From Lentisphaeria bacterium (GTDB lineage Bacteria; Verrucomicrobiota; Lentisphaeria; Oligosphaerales; Oligosphaeraceae): a stretch of DNA of 19,509 nt. Location of the stretch: NCBI GenBank assembly GCA_016302725.1, contig JAEDNB010000018.1:1-19509 (forward strand), read 5' to 3'. The position numbers and the translations under genes were made by a program. The notes beneath the pieces were generated by a model. That model made no database searches. It worked only from the letters and a program-made list of their open reading frames with translations, and was not told the origin of the DNA. Below are positions 1-7,495 of this stretch, in pieces. Numbering within the stretch: the stretch's first letter is position 1; each line of letters starts with the position of its first letter.

Positions 1-2613
1 GAGTCCTTCTCCCTCCCGGTGACCATCCCCGAGAAAACCACGGACTTCCAGGAGAATCTCCTTCATATCCAGGCCATGGCCGCCCCTGCCTACACGCCGG
101 GACAGGAACGCCAGATCCACGAGACATATACCCTGGAACTCCAGTGCGACGGCGCTCCCGTGGCTTCCCTCACCCACTATTTCCGGGAACACGACAATTT
201 CATGCAACTGCTGGAGGATCTCTGGGTGACCTTCCCGGCAGAGCCGGGGGCCCATACCCTGACTCTCCGCAACCAAAATCCGGAGCATCCTCTCCTCTTC
301 AGCCGCCTTACTCTCCGGCAACAACGCCGGAATCATCTCCAATTCTCTCTGCCCGCCTGGGGATTGGCGGAGGAACCCCTCCAGGGACGACTCTTCGCCA
401 CCCATCCCTGCACCGAAACCATCCGTTGGCCGGGCGGGGAAACCACCCTGGCCCTCCAGCCAGGCTGGAATGAGTTCCCTTTTCAAATCCGGGAGCCCCA
501 GACGAATGTGAGGTTCACCGCAGGCACCTCCCAGGAAATCCTCCCCGCCATCTATGCCACGAAAGAGGAGGCCATCCCCGTCACGGTGGGCTACGACATG
601 ACCGTGGTGCCCCATGATGACAACGGCTTCATGGATTGGCTCTTGGACTATACCTGGCGCACCCGCCTGGGAAATCTTGTGGTCTTCCGGAACTTCCGTT
701 GGCGGGGACCCACGGGCTATGATTCCCTGGATGTGCCTGACACCCTCTTGGAACGGTGGGGACGCTTCTGCCAAGCGCACGGCATCCATGTGGAGGCCGC
801 CAATCAATTCGAGTCCGGCGCCTTGATCCGGGGGGCGGGAAAGGCTTTCCACTCCGCCGGCTACCACGAATATCCCGGGGCGGTCTATGCCCGGGATCCC
901 AAGGCCCCCTGGGCCTCCCAGGATATGAAGGAGGCCAGCGAACACTATGTCCAATATCTCCGACTGGCCGTGGAAAAAATCCGCCAGGCTTCCCCCCGCA
1001 CCGCCTTCGGGGACGCCGCCGGAGGACACCGCTACGACTATCTGGCGGGCATCGACTTCATCCGCACCGAGACCATGGTGCCCCATACTCAGCATCTCTG
1101 CTCCCTGGCCCGGGCCGCCGCCGAAACTCTGGGATCCGGGGAATGGGGCGTCCATATCGCCATCCAACATGCCGTCCAACCCTACTTCCTCACCCATCTG
1201 GGACAGTATTTCCTCTCCCTCTTCCAACCTTGGATGATGGGGGCCTCCATGATCTACGAGGAGGATTCTCTCTTCCTGCTCTTCAAGGAGGAACGACAGT
1301 GCTGGGACGATGCCCTCACCAAGGGAAAGCGGGAGATGACCCGGCAGTTCTTCCGCTTCGTGAAGACCCATCCCCGGCAGGGAAAAAACCGCCGTAGCAT
1401 CGCCTTCTGGGAGGGACGCTATGCCGCCCCCTTCAATGGCTTCATCTGCGACACGGAGCAAACCCCCGACTACTCCGTGTGGGGACTCTTCGGAAACGAC
1501 GCCCCGGAATGGGGACATCGACAGCCGGAAAAATGCCGGCAGCTCCTGGATGTCCTCATGCCCGGCGCAAGCACGCACCCCCTCCGGCAACAATACGGAA
1601 AACGACGCTTCTTCTTCTCCGGCACCCCCTACGGGGATTTCGACCAGCTCCCCGCCGAGGCCGAGGCATCGGCGCTCCAACGCTATCGCCTGCTCCTGAA
1701 TCTAGGCTGGAACACCATGATTCCCCAGGACTACCAGAAGTTGAAGGACTTCGTCCAAAAGGGCGGCACCCTCTTCACAGGACTCCCCCAATTCAGCACC
1801 CATCTCCGCCGTGAGTTCCTCCGGGACATGGAGGATCTGGCTCTCTGGAACCAGGGAGACCTCTCGGAATTGTGCGGCGTGAAGGTGCAGGGGCCGGGAA
1901 TGGAATACTCCGGCCAATGGAACGCCCCCAGCCGGGAAGAGTTCCCCCAGCCGGAACTCTCCTCCGCCCCCAGCTCCCATCCCCAGGAGGACGGACCCTG
2001 CCGACTGGCTTGCCTGGAACTCCATGGCGCCCAAGTGGTGGCCTGGGACGCCTCCACCAATGCCCCCCTGGTGCTGAAACACCGCCTGGGAAAAGGAACG
2101 GTCTACCTCCTGGCCGCCTGGGCATACCCCGGACATGAGGCACTCCAATCCCTCGCCGCCTCCTGGATTGCATTCTTGGCACAACGCAATCTCCCAGAGG
2201 AATATGTGGTGGATCCCTCCCGGGAAGTCTTCTGGACCCGGTGGGAGGAGGAATCCGGCGCCCGAAGCCTCATGCTCCTCAATACCGATTGGACGAGCAC
2301 CGGCAATGAAAAACAGGTGGAAATCCACACCCCCGCCTTGCATTTCTCTCTGTCCGTCAAGGAGCAGACCCCCCACATTCTCACCATCCTCCCCTTCGCC
2401 GTCCTGGAAGCTACTCCGGAACTCCATCTGGAGGTGGAATCCCTGGAACCCCACCAGGCTACGCTGAAAATCCACGGCCTGGCCGGCACCGTGACCCTCC
2501 ATTCCCCCAAAGTGCCCGGGAAAATCAAGAGGTTCTCCCTCCCCCAGGACGGAACGATCCTGCGCACCTGGACCCTGGAAGACACGGAAGCCCCCATGGG
2601 ACCGACAAGATGA
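1..2613 (+). CDS. Large glycoside hydrolase-like protein, 5' end outside window
   Basis: The reading frame is open from the first base, and codons before the first possible start (GTG at 19) still read through, so the true start probably lies upstream. About 870 residues are visible. Numbered from the GTG, residues 1-180 look like beta-rich modules. Residues 190-470 look like a TIM-barrel catalytic region with acidic motifs RTETM (349-353) and IYEED (412-416). Residues 530-600 resemble the Rossmann/GATase-like trimerisation domain of GH42-type beta-galactosidases, with a KDFVQKGGTLF stretch near 576-586. The rest is again beta-rich. I cannot name a GH family, and the catalytic acids are only guesses. 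No signal peptide can be judged because the N-terminus is missing. It converges with uvrB across 228 bp. A role in carbohydrate breakdown is inferred from fold-like features and from the other sugar genes in the window. Confidence 0.6.
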   Translation, partial: ESFSLPVTIPEKTTDFQENLLHIQAMAAPAYTPGQERQIHETYTLELQCDGAPVASLTHYFREHDNFMQLLEDLWVTFPAEPGAHTLTLRNQNPEHPLLFSRLTLRQQRRNHLQFSLPAWGLAEEPLQGRLFATHPCTETIRWPGGETTLALQPGWNEFPFQIREPQTNVRFTAGTSQEILPAIYATKEEAIPVTVGYDMTVVPHDDNGFMDWLLDYTWRTRLGNLVVFRNFRWRGPTGYDSLDVPDTLLERWGRFCQAHGIHVEAANQFESGALIRGAGKAFHSAGYHEYPGAVYARDPKAPWASQDMKEASEHYVQYLRLAVEKIRQASPRTAFGDAAGGHRYDYLAGIDFIRTETMVPHTQHLCSLARAAAETLGSGEWGVHIAIQHAVQPYFLTHLGQYFLSLFQPWMMGASMIYEEDSLFLLFKEERQCWDDALTKGKREMTRQFFRFVKTHPRQGKNRRSIAFWEGRYAAPFNGFICDTEQTPDYSVWGLFGNDAPEWGHRQPEKCRQLLDVLMPGASTHPLRQQYGKRRFFFSGTPYGDFDQLPAEAEASALQRYRLLLNLGWNTMIPQDYQKLKDFVQKGGTLFTGLPQFSTHLRREFLRDMEDLALWNQGDLSELCGVKVQGPGMEYSGQWNAPSREEFPQPELSSAPSSHPQEDGPCRLACLELHGAQVVAWDASTNAPLVLKHRLGKGTVYLLAAWAYPGHEALQSLAASWIAFLAQRNLPEEYVVDPSREVFWTRWEEESGARSLMLLNTDWTSTGNEKQVEIHTPALHFSLSVKEQTPHILTILPFAVLEATPELHLEVESLEPHQATLKIHGLAGTVTLHSPKVPGKIKRFSLPQDGTILRTWTLEDTEAPMGPTR

Positions 2614-2625
2614 CCCTTGAGGAAA

Positions 2626-2650
2626 TCTAGAAATTCTAGAGGTTCTAGAA
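2626..2650. repeat. Cluster of three TCTAGA hexamers
   Basis: TCTAGA occurs at 2626, 2635 and 2644, separated by 3 bases each time. The last copy sits in the palindrome TTCTAGAA. The cluster lies just after the stop codon of the first gene, in its 228-bp convergent gap with uvrB. The 14-15 bp core, TCTAGAAAT(T)CTAGA, recurs at 6666-6679. No U-tract follows, so it is not an ordinary intrinsic terminator. Function is unknown. Confidence 0.6.
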
Positions 2651-2841
2651 ACCTAATGTTGCGGTTTATTGATGCTTAATTTCTTTCGGGGAGCACAGCG
2701 GTTGCGGGAACATAGGCTCAATAGATGATTCCTTGACACATTGTGCCGGATCCATTGTCCTAAAGACGGGGTGCTCTCCGGAAAGGAAGGGACGGCGGGG
2801 AGATTTTTCCCTTTACGGGGCAGGGCGGTGCGTTGCCGGGG

Positions 2842-4890
2842 TCATTGGCGGCTTTTTTTCCTGGATTTCCTGGGGGTTGCGGCGGGGCGTGGCTTTTTCC
2901 CCTTTTCCAATTCGTAGAGTTGGTCGCGCAGCATGGCGGCCCGTTCGAATTCCAGGGCATCCGCCGCCTGCTGCATCTCCTCCTCCAACTGCCGTTTTGC
3001 CTCGGTGAGGTCGTATTGGTATTCCGCCTCCTCCTCCGAGACGCCCTGTCCATGTTTCCGCAGGACGCTGGCCACTTTGTCCTTGGCCTCCTCCGCCACA
3101 TGGAGGCTGGCCTGCACGGCGCGCCGGATGGTTTTGGGGGTGATGCCATGCGCCTGGTTGAAGGCCATCTGCCTTTCCCGGCGCTCTTCCGTCTCCTGGA
3201 GCAGGCGCTGGATGGAATCGGTGATGACATCCGCATAGAGGATGACCCGTCCCTCCGCATTGCGCGCCGCGCGCCCGGCGGTCTGGATCAGGCTGGAGGC
3301 GCTGCGCAGGAAGCCCTCCTTGTCCGCGTCCATGACCATGACCAGGGCCACTTCGGGCAAATCCAGTCCCTCCCGCAGGAGATTGATGCCTACCAGGCAG
3401 TCGAAATCCCCCGCCCGCAGACCCCGGATGATTTCCACCCGTTCCAGGGCATCCAGGTCGGAGTGCAGGTAGCGGCTTTCCAGCCCCACCTTGCGGAGAT
3501 ATTCCGACAGTTCCTCGGCCATCCGCTTGGTGAGGGTGGTTACCAAAACCCGCTCTTTCTTCTCCGCCATGCGGCGGATTTCCTCGATGGCGTCGTCCAC
3601 CTGTCCTGCCAGGGGGCGCACCTCCACCTTGGGGTCCAGGAGTCCCGTGGGGCGGATGATTTGGCGGACGGGCTGTGTGAGGGAGAGTTCGTAGGCGCCT
3701 GGGGTGGCGGAGACGAAGATGACATTTTGCTGGAGGGAGCGGAACTCATTGTAGGTCAGGGGGCGGTTGTCCAGGGCGGAGGGCAGCCGGAACCCGTTTT
3801 CCACCAGGACCATTTTCCGGTTCCTGTCGGCGTTCTGCATGGCGTGGAGCTGGGGGAGGGTGACATGGGATTCATCGATGATGGTGAGGAAGCCCTCCCG
3901 GGGAAAATAGTCGATGAGGGTGAAGGGGCGGCTTCCGGGTTCCCGGGCGGAAAGATGCCGGGAATAGTTTTCGATGCCCTGGCAGTAGCCCACTTCCTGG
4001 AGCATTTCCAGGTCGTAGGTGGTGCGCTGGTGGATGCGCTGGGCCTCCACCAGTTTGTTGCGCTCCTCAAAGTCCCGCACCTGCTCCCGGAGTTCCTCCT
4101 GGATGGCCCTCCGCGCAGCCTCCATCTTCTCCTTGCTGGTGACAAAGAGCTTGCAGGGGAAGATGATGGCCGAATCGGTCCTCTCCACCAGGGTGTGGGT
4201 CATGACATTCCGATAGCACATGCTCTCGATGGAGTCGCCCCAGAATTGGATTTCCAGATAGTCCTCCCGGTGGGAAAGATAGACCTCCACCGTGTCCCCC
4301 GAGGCACGGAACTGCCCACGCTCCGGCGCCAGGTCGTTGCGCGTGTATTGCAGAAAGACCAGTTTCCTCAGGAGGTCGTCCCGGGAGATGGTCTGGTCGA
4401 TGACAATCTTCGCTTCCAGGGAGGCGAATTCCTCCGGGTCTCCCATGCCGTAGATGCAGGAGACCGAGGCCACCACAATCACGTCCCGGCGCTCCAGCAG
4501 CGCCCCGGTGGCGGCCAGGCGGAGGCGTTCCAGTTCGTCGTTGATGGCGGAGTCCTTGGCGATATAGGTGTCTGTGGAGGGGATGTACGCCTCCGGCTGG
4601 TAGTAGTCGTAGTAACTGACGAAATATTCCACCGCATTCTCGGGGAAGAATGCCTTCAGTTCGCTGTATAATTGGGCGGCCAGGGTCTTGTTGTGGGAGA
4701 TGACCAGGGTGGGCATTTGCAGACGCTGGATTACGTTTGCCATGGTGAAGGTCTTCCCGCTGCCCGTCACCCCCTGCAAGGTCTGGTAGTGGAGATGCTT
4801 CTCCCGGATGCCGCCCACCAAGGCGGCAATGGCCTCGGGCTGGTCGCCGGCTGGCTGAAACTCACTGTGGAGGATGAATTGGTCTGGCAT
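2842..4890 (-). CDS. uvrB: UvrABC excinuclease subunit B
   Basis: UvrB is the DNA-damage-verifying subunit of nucleotide excision repair. UvrA loads it onto the lesion and it recruits UvrC for incision; it acts in the cytoplasm on DNA. The 682-residue length is typical of the family. Walker A is GVTGSGKT at residues 40-47. The strand-separating beta-hairpin YYDYYQPEAYIP is at 93-104. The Walker B box is DESH at 339-342, and helicase motif VI is QTAGRAARN at 536-544. A C-terminal UVR coiled-coil motif (about 625-660, ALEFERAAMLRD) binds UvrC or UvrA. The ATG at 4890 gives the canonical N-terminus; only a weak GGGAAG lies about 12 bases upstream. It follows metK on the same strand after 224 bp, so co-transcription is possible but not evident. 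All key residues seen are intact. Confidence 0.98.
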   Translation of the reverse strand: MPDQFILHSEFQPAGDQPEAIAALVGGIREKHLHYQTLQGVTGSGKTFTMANVIQRLQMPTLVISHNKTLAAQLYSELKAFFPENAVEYFVSYYDYYQPEAYIPSTDTYIAKDSAINDELERLRLAATGALLERRDVIVVASVSCIYGMGDPEEFASLEAKIVIDQTISRDDLLRKLVFLQYTRNDLAPERGQFRASGDTVEVYLSHREDYLEIQFWGDSIESMCYRNVMTHTLVERTDSAIIFPCKLFVTSKEKMEAARRAIQEELREQVRDFEERNKLVEAQRIHQRTTYDLEMLQEVGYCQGIENYSRHLSAREPGSRPFTLIDYFPREGFLTIIDESHVTLPQLHAMQNADRNRKMVLVENGFRLPSALDNRPLTYNEFRSLQQNVIFVSATPGAYELSLTQPVRQIIRPTGLLDPKVEVRPLAGQVDDAIEEIRRMAEKKERVLVTTLTKRMAEELSEYLRKVGLESRYLHSDLDALERVEIIRGLRAGDFDCLVGINLLREGLDLPEVALVMVMDADKEGFLRSASSLIQTAGRAARNAEGRVILYADVITDSIQRLLQETEERRERQMAFNQAHGITPKTIRRAVQASLHVAEEAKDKVASVLRKHGQGVSEEEAEYQYDLTEAKRQLEEEMQQAADALEFERAAMLRDQLYELEKGKKPRPAATPRKSRKKSRQ

Positions 4891-5114
4891 GGCGCGAGAG
4901 ACTTCCCGGCAAGGGCGCCCCCCCCGGGGGCAAATCAGAAAACCCAGAATGAAAACCCAGCCGCCTCACCGGTTCCCGGGGAGGGCCGTGGCGCCCTGGG
5001 GGAAGGGCCTCTGCGGCCGAGGGGCCGCCGCCTGTTGCCCAGGGCCCTGCGAAATCCGGCACACGACCCTGGGCCTCCCTCACCATCCACGCCGCTTCCG
5101 CCCGGCATGGCCCA
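4891..5114 (-). other. metK-uvrB intergenic region with hairpin-forming inverted repeats
   Basis: This 224-bp G+C-rich gap holds two perfect inverted repeats: GCGGCC/GGCCGC at 5013-5028 (4-nt loop) and GCCCAGGG/CCCTGGGC at 5037-5044 and 5067-5074 (22-nt spacer). Neither is followed by a U-run on the minus strand, so neither is a textbook intrinsic terminator for metK, although either could pause transcription or protect the mRNA 3' end. A 74-codon minus-strand frame across 4862-5086 overlaps the uvrB start, has proline/glycine-rich composition and resembles no protein I know. I do not call it a gene. Confidence 0.45.
4938..4960. repeat. Tandem 10-bp direct repeat between metK and uvrB
   Basis: GAAAACCCAG occurs twice, separated by AAT (4938-4947 and 4951-4960), about 50 bases upstream of the uvrB start. 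On the coding strand it reads CTGGGTTTTC twice. It may be a paired regulator-binding site or chance. It does not match the LexA/SOS boxes I know from Gram-negative or Gram-positive bacteria. Confidence 0.4.
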
Positions 5115-6323
5115 CTAGAGCCCCAGGGCGGCCTTCACCTCCTCCACCCGGTTCAGTTTTTCCCAGGGGAAGCCTTCCCAGCCAAAGGGACCGTAGGCGG
5201 CACTTTCCTGGTAACTCCAACCGCGGGGGGCGAGCAGCCCCAAATCCCGGGAGATTTGGGCGGGCCGGCAGTCGAAGAGTTCCCGGTCCTGGAGGAGTTT
5301 CACCACCTTCTCCTCGGAGACCCTGCCTGTGCCGAAGAAATTCACGTTGAAGGCCAGGGGATCGGTGACGCCGATGGCGTAGGCCACCTGCAGTTCGCAC
5401 CGCCTTGCCGCCCCCGCCGCCACCAGGTTCTTGGCGATATGGCGCAGCATATAGCATGCGGAACGGTCCACCTTGCTGGGATCCTTTCCACTGAAGGCCC
5501 CGCCTCCATGGCGCCCCGCCCCGCCGTAGGTGTCCACGATGATCTTCCTCCCGGTGAGTCCGGTGTCGCCATCCGGGCCTCCGATGACGAAATTGCCGGT
5601 GGGGTTGATGTAGAGTTGCCCCCCCCGTTCATTTACACGGTGGAGGTCGATGTCCTGGAGCATCTCCGGGGGGATGACTTCCTGGAGCACCTGCCGCACA
5701 GCCTGGCGCACTCCCTCTCCCGCGCCTTCCTCGTGCTGATGGGAGACCACGATGGAGGTGACGGCCACGGGGCGCCCGTCTTCGTAGCGGAAGGTCAGTT
5801 GGCTTTTGGCATCAGGGCGCAGGAAGGCAAAATCGGGGCTTCCCCGGCGCAGCTGGGAGAGGCGGCGGAGGAGGAGTTTGGCGTAGTGGATGGGGGCGGG
5901 CATGAGGGCTGGGGTGTCGTCGCAGGCGTAGCCGAACATGATTCCCTGGTCGCCGGCTCCCTGTTCCCCGGTGATGCTGGTGTCCTCCGACACGCCGCGG
6001 ACAATGTCCGCGCTTTGCTTGTGGAGGCGATTCTCCACCTTGAGGCTGGAGGACTGGAACCCCTCGCCCTCCCGGTCGTAGCCAATCTCCGCCACCGTCT
6101 TCCGGACAATCTGCTCGTAGTCGGGGGACTTCCCCTGGAAATTCACCTCCCCGGCCAAGGACACGAAATTGGTGGTGGCAAGGGTTTCACAGGCTACATG
6201 CCCCCCCGCATCCTGGGCAAGCACCGCGTCCAGGACTCCGTCGGAAATCTGGTCGCAGACCTTGTCCGGATGTCCCTCGGAAACGGCCTCCGACGTGAAA
6301 AGAAACGATTTCGTCATATACAT
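5115..6323 (-). CDS. metK: S-adenosylmethionine synthetase (methionine adenosyltransferase)
   Basis: MetK makes S-adenosylmethionine from methionine and ATP in the cytoplasm, releasing phosphate and pyrophosphate. The 402-residue protein begins with the family N-terminus (FTSEAVSEGHPDK, residues 9-21). It has the ATP-binding signature GAGDQG at 122-127 and the P-loop-like signature GGGAFSGKDP at 273-282. Two starts are possible, ATG at 6323 or 6317. The first has GGGAG 11 bases upstream, so I prefer it, although most relatives begin near the second (MTKSFLF). The gene has a long upstream non-coding stretch with stem-loops, described separately. uvrB lies downstream on the same strand. Another one-carbon gene, an MTHFR-like fusion, occurs 8.5 kb away. 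Confidence 0.98.
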   Translation of the reverse strand: MYMTKSFLFTSEAVSEGHPDKVCDQISDGVLDAVLAQDAGGHVACETLATTNFVSLAGEVNFQGKSPDYEQIVRKTVAEIGYDREGEGFQSSSLKVENRLHKQSADIVRGVSEDTSITGEQGAGDQGIMFGYACDDTPALMPAPIHYAKLLLRRLSQLRRGSPDFAFLRPDAKSQLTFRYEDGRPVAVTSIVVSHQHEEGAGEGVRQAVRQVLQEVIPPEMLQDIDLHRVNERGGQLYINPTGNFVIGGPDGDTGLTGRKIIVDTYGGAGRHGGGAFSGKDPSKVDRSACYMLRHIAKNLVAAGAARRCELQVAYAIGVTDPLAFNVNFFGTGRVSEEKVVKLLQDRELFDCRPAQISRDLGLLAPRGWSYQESAAYGPFGWEGFPWEKLNRVEEVKAALGL

Positions 6324-6540
6324 ATTTTCGGTAACTCCCAGTGTGTTGTTAGGCAGGGGAACTCAATGCTCCCACGCCCCGGAGACCTTGGAACTCCGGA
6401 TGAAATCCCTCCTGATGTGGACACGCCACGCCCCCAGGTAGGCAAAGCCCCGGGGACTAGGCGGGAGAACAGGGGTGGGAAAGGCCGGCTGCCCAGCCTG
6501 CGGCTGGGGAAAAAACGGGCGGCTGGTTAATATACCTCCC
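6324..6540 (-). promoter_or_regulatory. Long metK leader with perfect stem-loops and possible promoter
   Basis: Upstream of metK on the minus strand a TATATT -10-like box lies at 6529-6534. No good -35 accompanies it; an inverted repeat (CCTCCC/GGGAGG, 6535-6551) occupies that zone instead. From there to the ATG is about 200 bases without a gene. This leader holds two perfect hairpins: 7-bp stem CCCAGCC/GGCTGGG with a 3-nt loop at 6492-6508, and 6-bp stem CCGGAG/CTCCGG with a 9-nt loop at 6379-6399. I could not match it to the conserved cores I know of SAM-I, SAM-II, SAM-III/SMK or SAM-IV riboswitches. A regulatory leader is plausible because metK is often controlled by SAM-sensing RNA, but this is inferred. 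Confidence 0.35.
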
Positions 6541-6665
6541 ACGGAGGGAGGGGAGGCGGGGAGGGGCGGAGAAGTCCGCAAAAACACGAAAAAGGACCCG
6601 CCCCCACCCCTTCATTCCGCCGCAGGCGCTTCCGTGGAGATGCGGCTTGCTGGGGAAAAGCCCTC

Positions 6666-6679
6666 TCTAGAAATCTAGA
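6666..6679. repeat. Pair of TCTAGA hexamers, second cluster
   Basis: TCTAGA occurs at 6666-6671 and 6674-6679, joined by AA. The 14-mer differs from part of the cluster at 2626-2640 only by one missing T. It lies in the 587-bp gap between metK and the transposase-like gene. I found no other TCTAGA outside these two clusters. Confidence 0.55.
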
Positions 6680-6706
6680 CAAGAATGACTTAACGCAAAA
6701 CCCCAG

Positions 6707-6836
6707 GCATGGCCATGCTTCTGTGCCCTCCGTGTTAAAAATCGCAGGTTGCAAAGGGAAGCCCACAGAGGGGGAGGGGCGCATTTTCCTTTTTCAGTTA
6801 CAAATCCTTCCGGAGGAGTCTTCTGCGTGTTAAAAA
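6707..6836. repeat. Palindrome and two related CTTCTG...CGTGTTAAAAA elements
   Basis: A perfect 12-bp palindrome GCATGGCCATGC lies at 6707-6718. Right after it is CTTCTG-TGCCCTC-CGTGTTAAAAA (6718-6741). A shorter related copy, CTTCTG-CGTGTTAAAAA, lies at 6820-6836. Read on the minus strand, the first copy (TTTTTAACACGGAGGGCACAG) resembles ACGGAG-rich intergenic repeats that I recall from many environmental bacterial genomes; that likeness is from memory and untested. The stretch between the copies has no coding frame I can support. Confidence 0.4.
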
Positions 6837-6846
6837 CCCGGGGCAT

Positions 6847-6861
6847 GGGATATAGTATCCC
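6847..6861 (+). promoter_or_regulatory. Palindrome GGGATA-TAG-TATCCC upstream of HTH gene, with -10-like core
   Basis: A perfect 6+3+6 inverted repeat ends 49 bases before the ATG of the HTH protein. Its centre contains TATAGT, a fair -10 box, but no convincing -35 lies at the right distance. It could be an operator, perhaps for the adjacent DNA-binding protein, or a remnant of a transposon end. Neither is shown. Confidence 0.3.
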
Positions 6862-6910
6862 TTTCGAATCCCTTGTGCAAGCTACCCCTTCCGCGAAAAG
6901 AGACAACGAT

Positions 6911-7342
6911 ATGGCGCATCCGTTCAAGATTTCCTTGACAGAAGAGGAGCGCAGGAAGCTGGTGGACCTGGTCTCCCGGGGGAATACGGAGAAGCGCCTG
7001 GCGGAAAGGGCCTCCATCATCCTTGACACGTGCGAGGGAATCCAGGGGGTGGAGATTGCCCGGCGCCTTCAGATCCAGGGACGCGTTGTCACCAAGTGGA
7101 GGAAGCGGTATTTGGAGCATGGACTCCAGGGGCTCCAAGAGCCTTCCCATAGCGGGGCACCCCGTAAATTGACCGAGGAATTCCGGCGGCGGGTGTTTGC
7201 GGTCCTGGAGAAGAGGCCGCCTCGCGGCTGTGCCCGCTGGACGGGAAGGGCGATTGCGGAATATCTTGGGGATGTGACCCCCGAACAGGTCTGGCGGGTC
7301 TTGAGGGAAGGGAAGGGCCGCGGAAACGCGGAAAGACAGTAG
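6911..7342 (+). CDS. Helix-turn-helix protein, DNA-binding half of an IS630-type transposase (orphan or remnant)
   Basis: The ATG at 6911 gives a 143-residue protein. Residues 5-135 match the N-terminal module of IS630/Tc1-like transposases: a first HTH (about 45-66, VEIARRLQIQGRVVTKWRKR), the linker HGLQGLQEP...SGAPRKLT, and a second winged-helix-like domain (about 87-132, with ARWTGRAIAEYLG and VWRVLRE). An IS630 transposase is roughly 340 residues with a DDE/DDD catalytic domain; here the frame stops just where that domain should begin, and I see no DDE domain in the following 150 bases. The frame stays open upstream to 6749, but the family start fits 6911, which has only a weak AAAAGAG upstream. 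It is either a transposase fragment or a domesticated DNA-binding protein. No terminal inverted repeats or target duplication were identified. Confidence 0.7.
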   Translation: MAHPFKISLTEEERRKLVDLVSRGNTEKRLAERASIILDTCEGIQGVEIARRLQIQGRVVTKWRKRYLEHGLQGLQEPSHSGAPRKLTEEFRRRVFAVLEKRPPRGCARWTGRAIAEYLGDVTPEQVWRVLREGKGRGNAERQ

Positions 7343-7495
7343 GGCGCCTTGCGGCTGGCGCGGAAAGCGGGGAAAAGGCGCAGGGAGAGCCGGCGCCTTC
7401 CGGTGTGCCTGCCTTTTTTGGGGGCAGGGGCCATGCCAGGGGGAATGCCTTGTGGGGGCCTTTCCCCCTCGGCGGGGATTTGCGGTACTGCCTGG
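7343..7495. other. Convergent gap without recognised features
   Basis: These 153 bases separate the HTH gene (+) from the phosphatase gene (-). They contain short G- and C-runs such as GGGGGCCTTTCCCCC and CCTGCC/GGCAGG around a T6 loop. These can fold, but no T-run follows on either strand at a terminator distance. No remnant of a transposase catalytic domain was seen. Confidence 0.4.

Noticed and set aside
2733..2760. TTGACA with ATTGTGCC/ATTGTCCT half-repeats as a promoter
   Set aside because: TTGACA is perfect, but no -10 lies 16-18 bases downstream and no plus-strand gene follows it.
2833..4671. 612-codon plus-strand frame over uvrB
   Set aside because: It is the antisense of uvrB, whose conserved motifs are unmistakable. 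No homology or ribosome site supports the plus-strand frame.
6492..6508. CCCAGCC-TGC-GGCTGGG followed by GAAAAAA as an intrinsic terminator
   Set aside because: On the plus strand the hairpin is followed by A rather than T. On the minus strand the T-run precedes the hairpin. Neither orientation makes a Rho-independent terminator.
6363..6587. 74-codon minus-strand frame in the metK leader
   Set aside because: It is proline- and serine-rich, has no ribosome site or homology I recognise, and overlaps the structured leader.
6749..6910. 54-codon N-terminal extension of the HTH protein
   Set aside because: The extra residues read through the intergenic repeat and palindromes, and IS630-type proteins start close to MAHPFKISLT.
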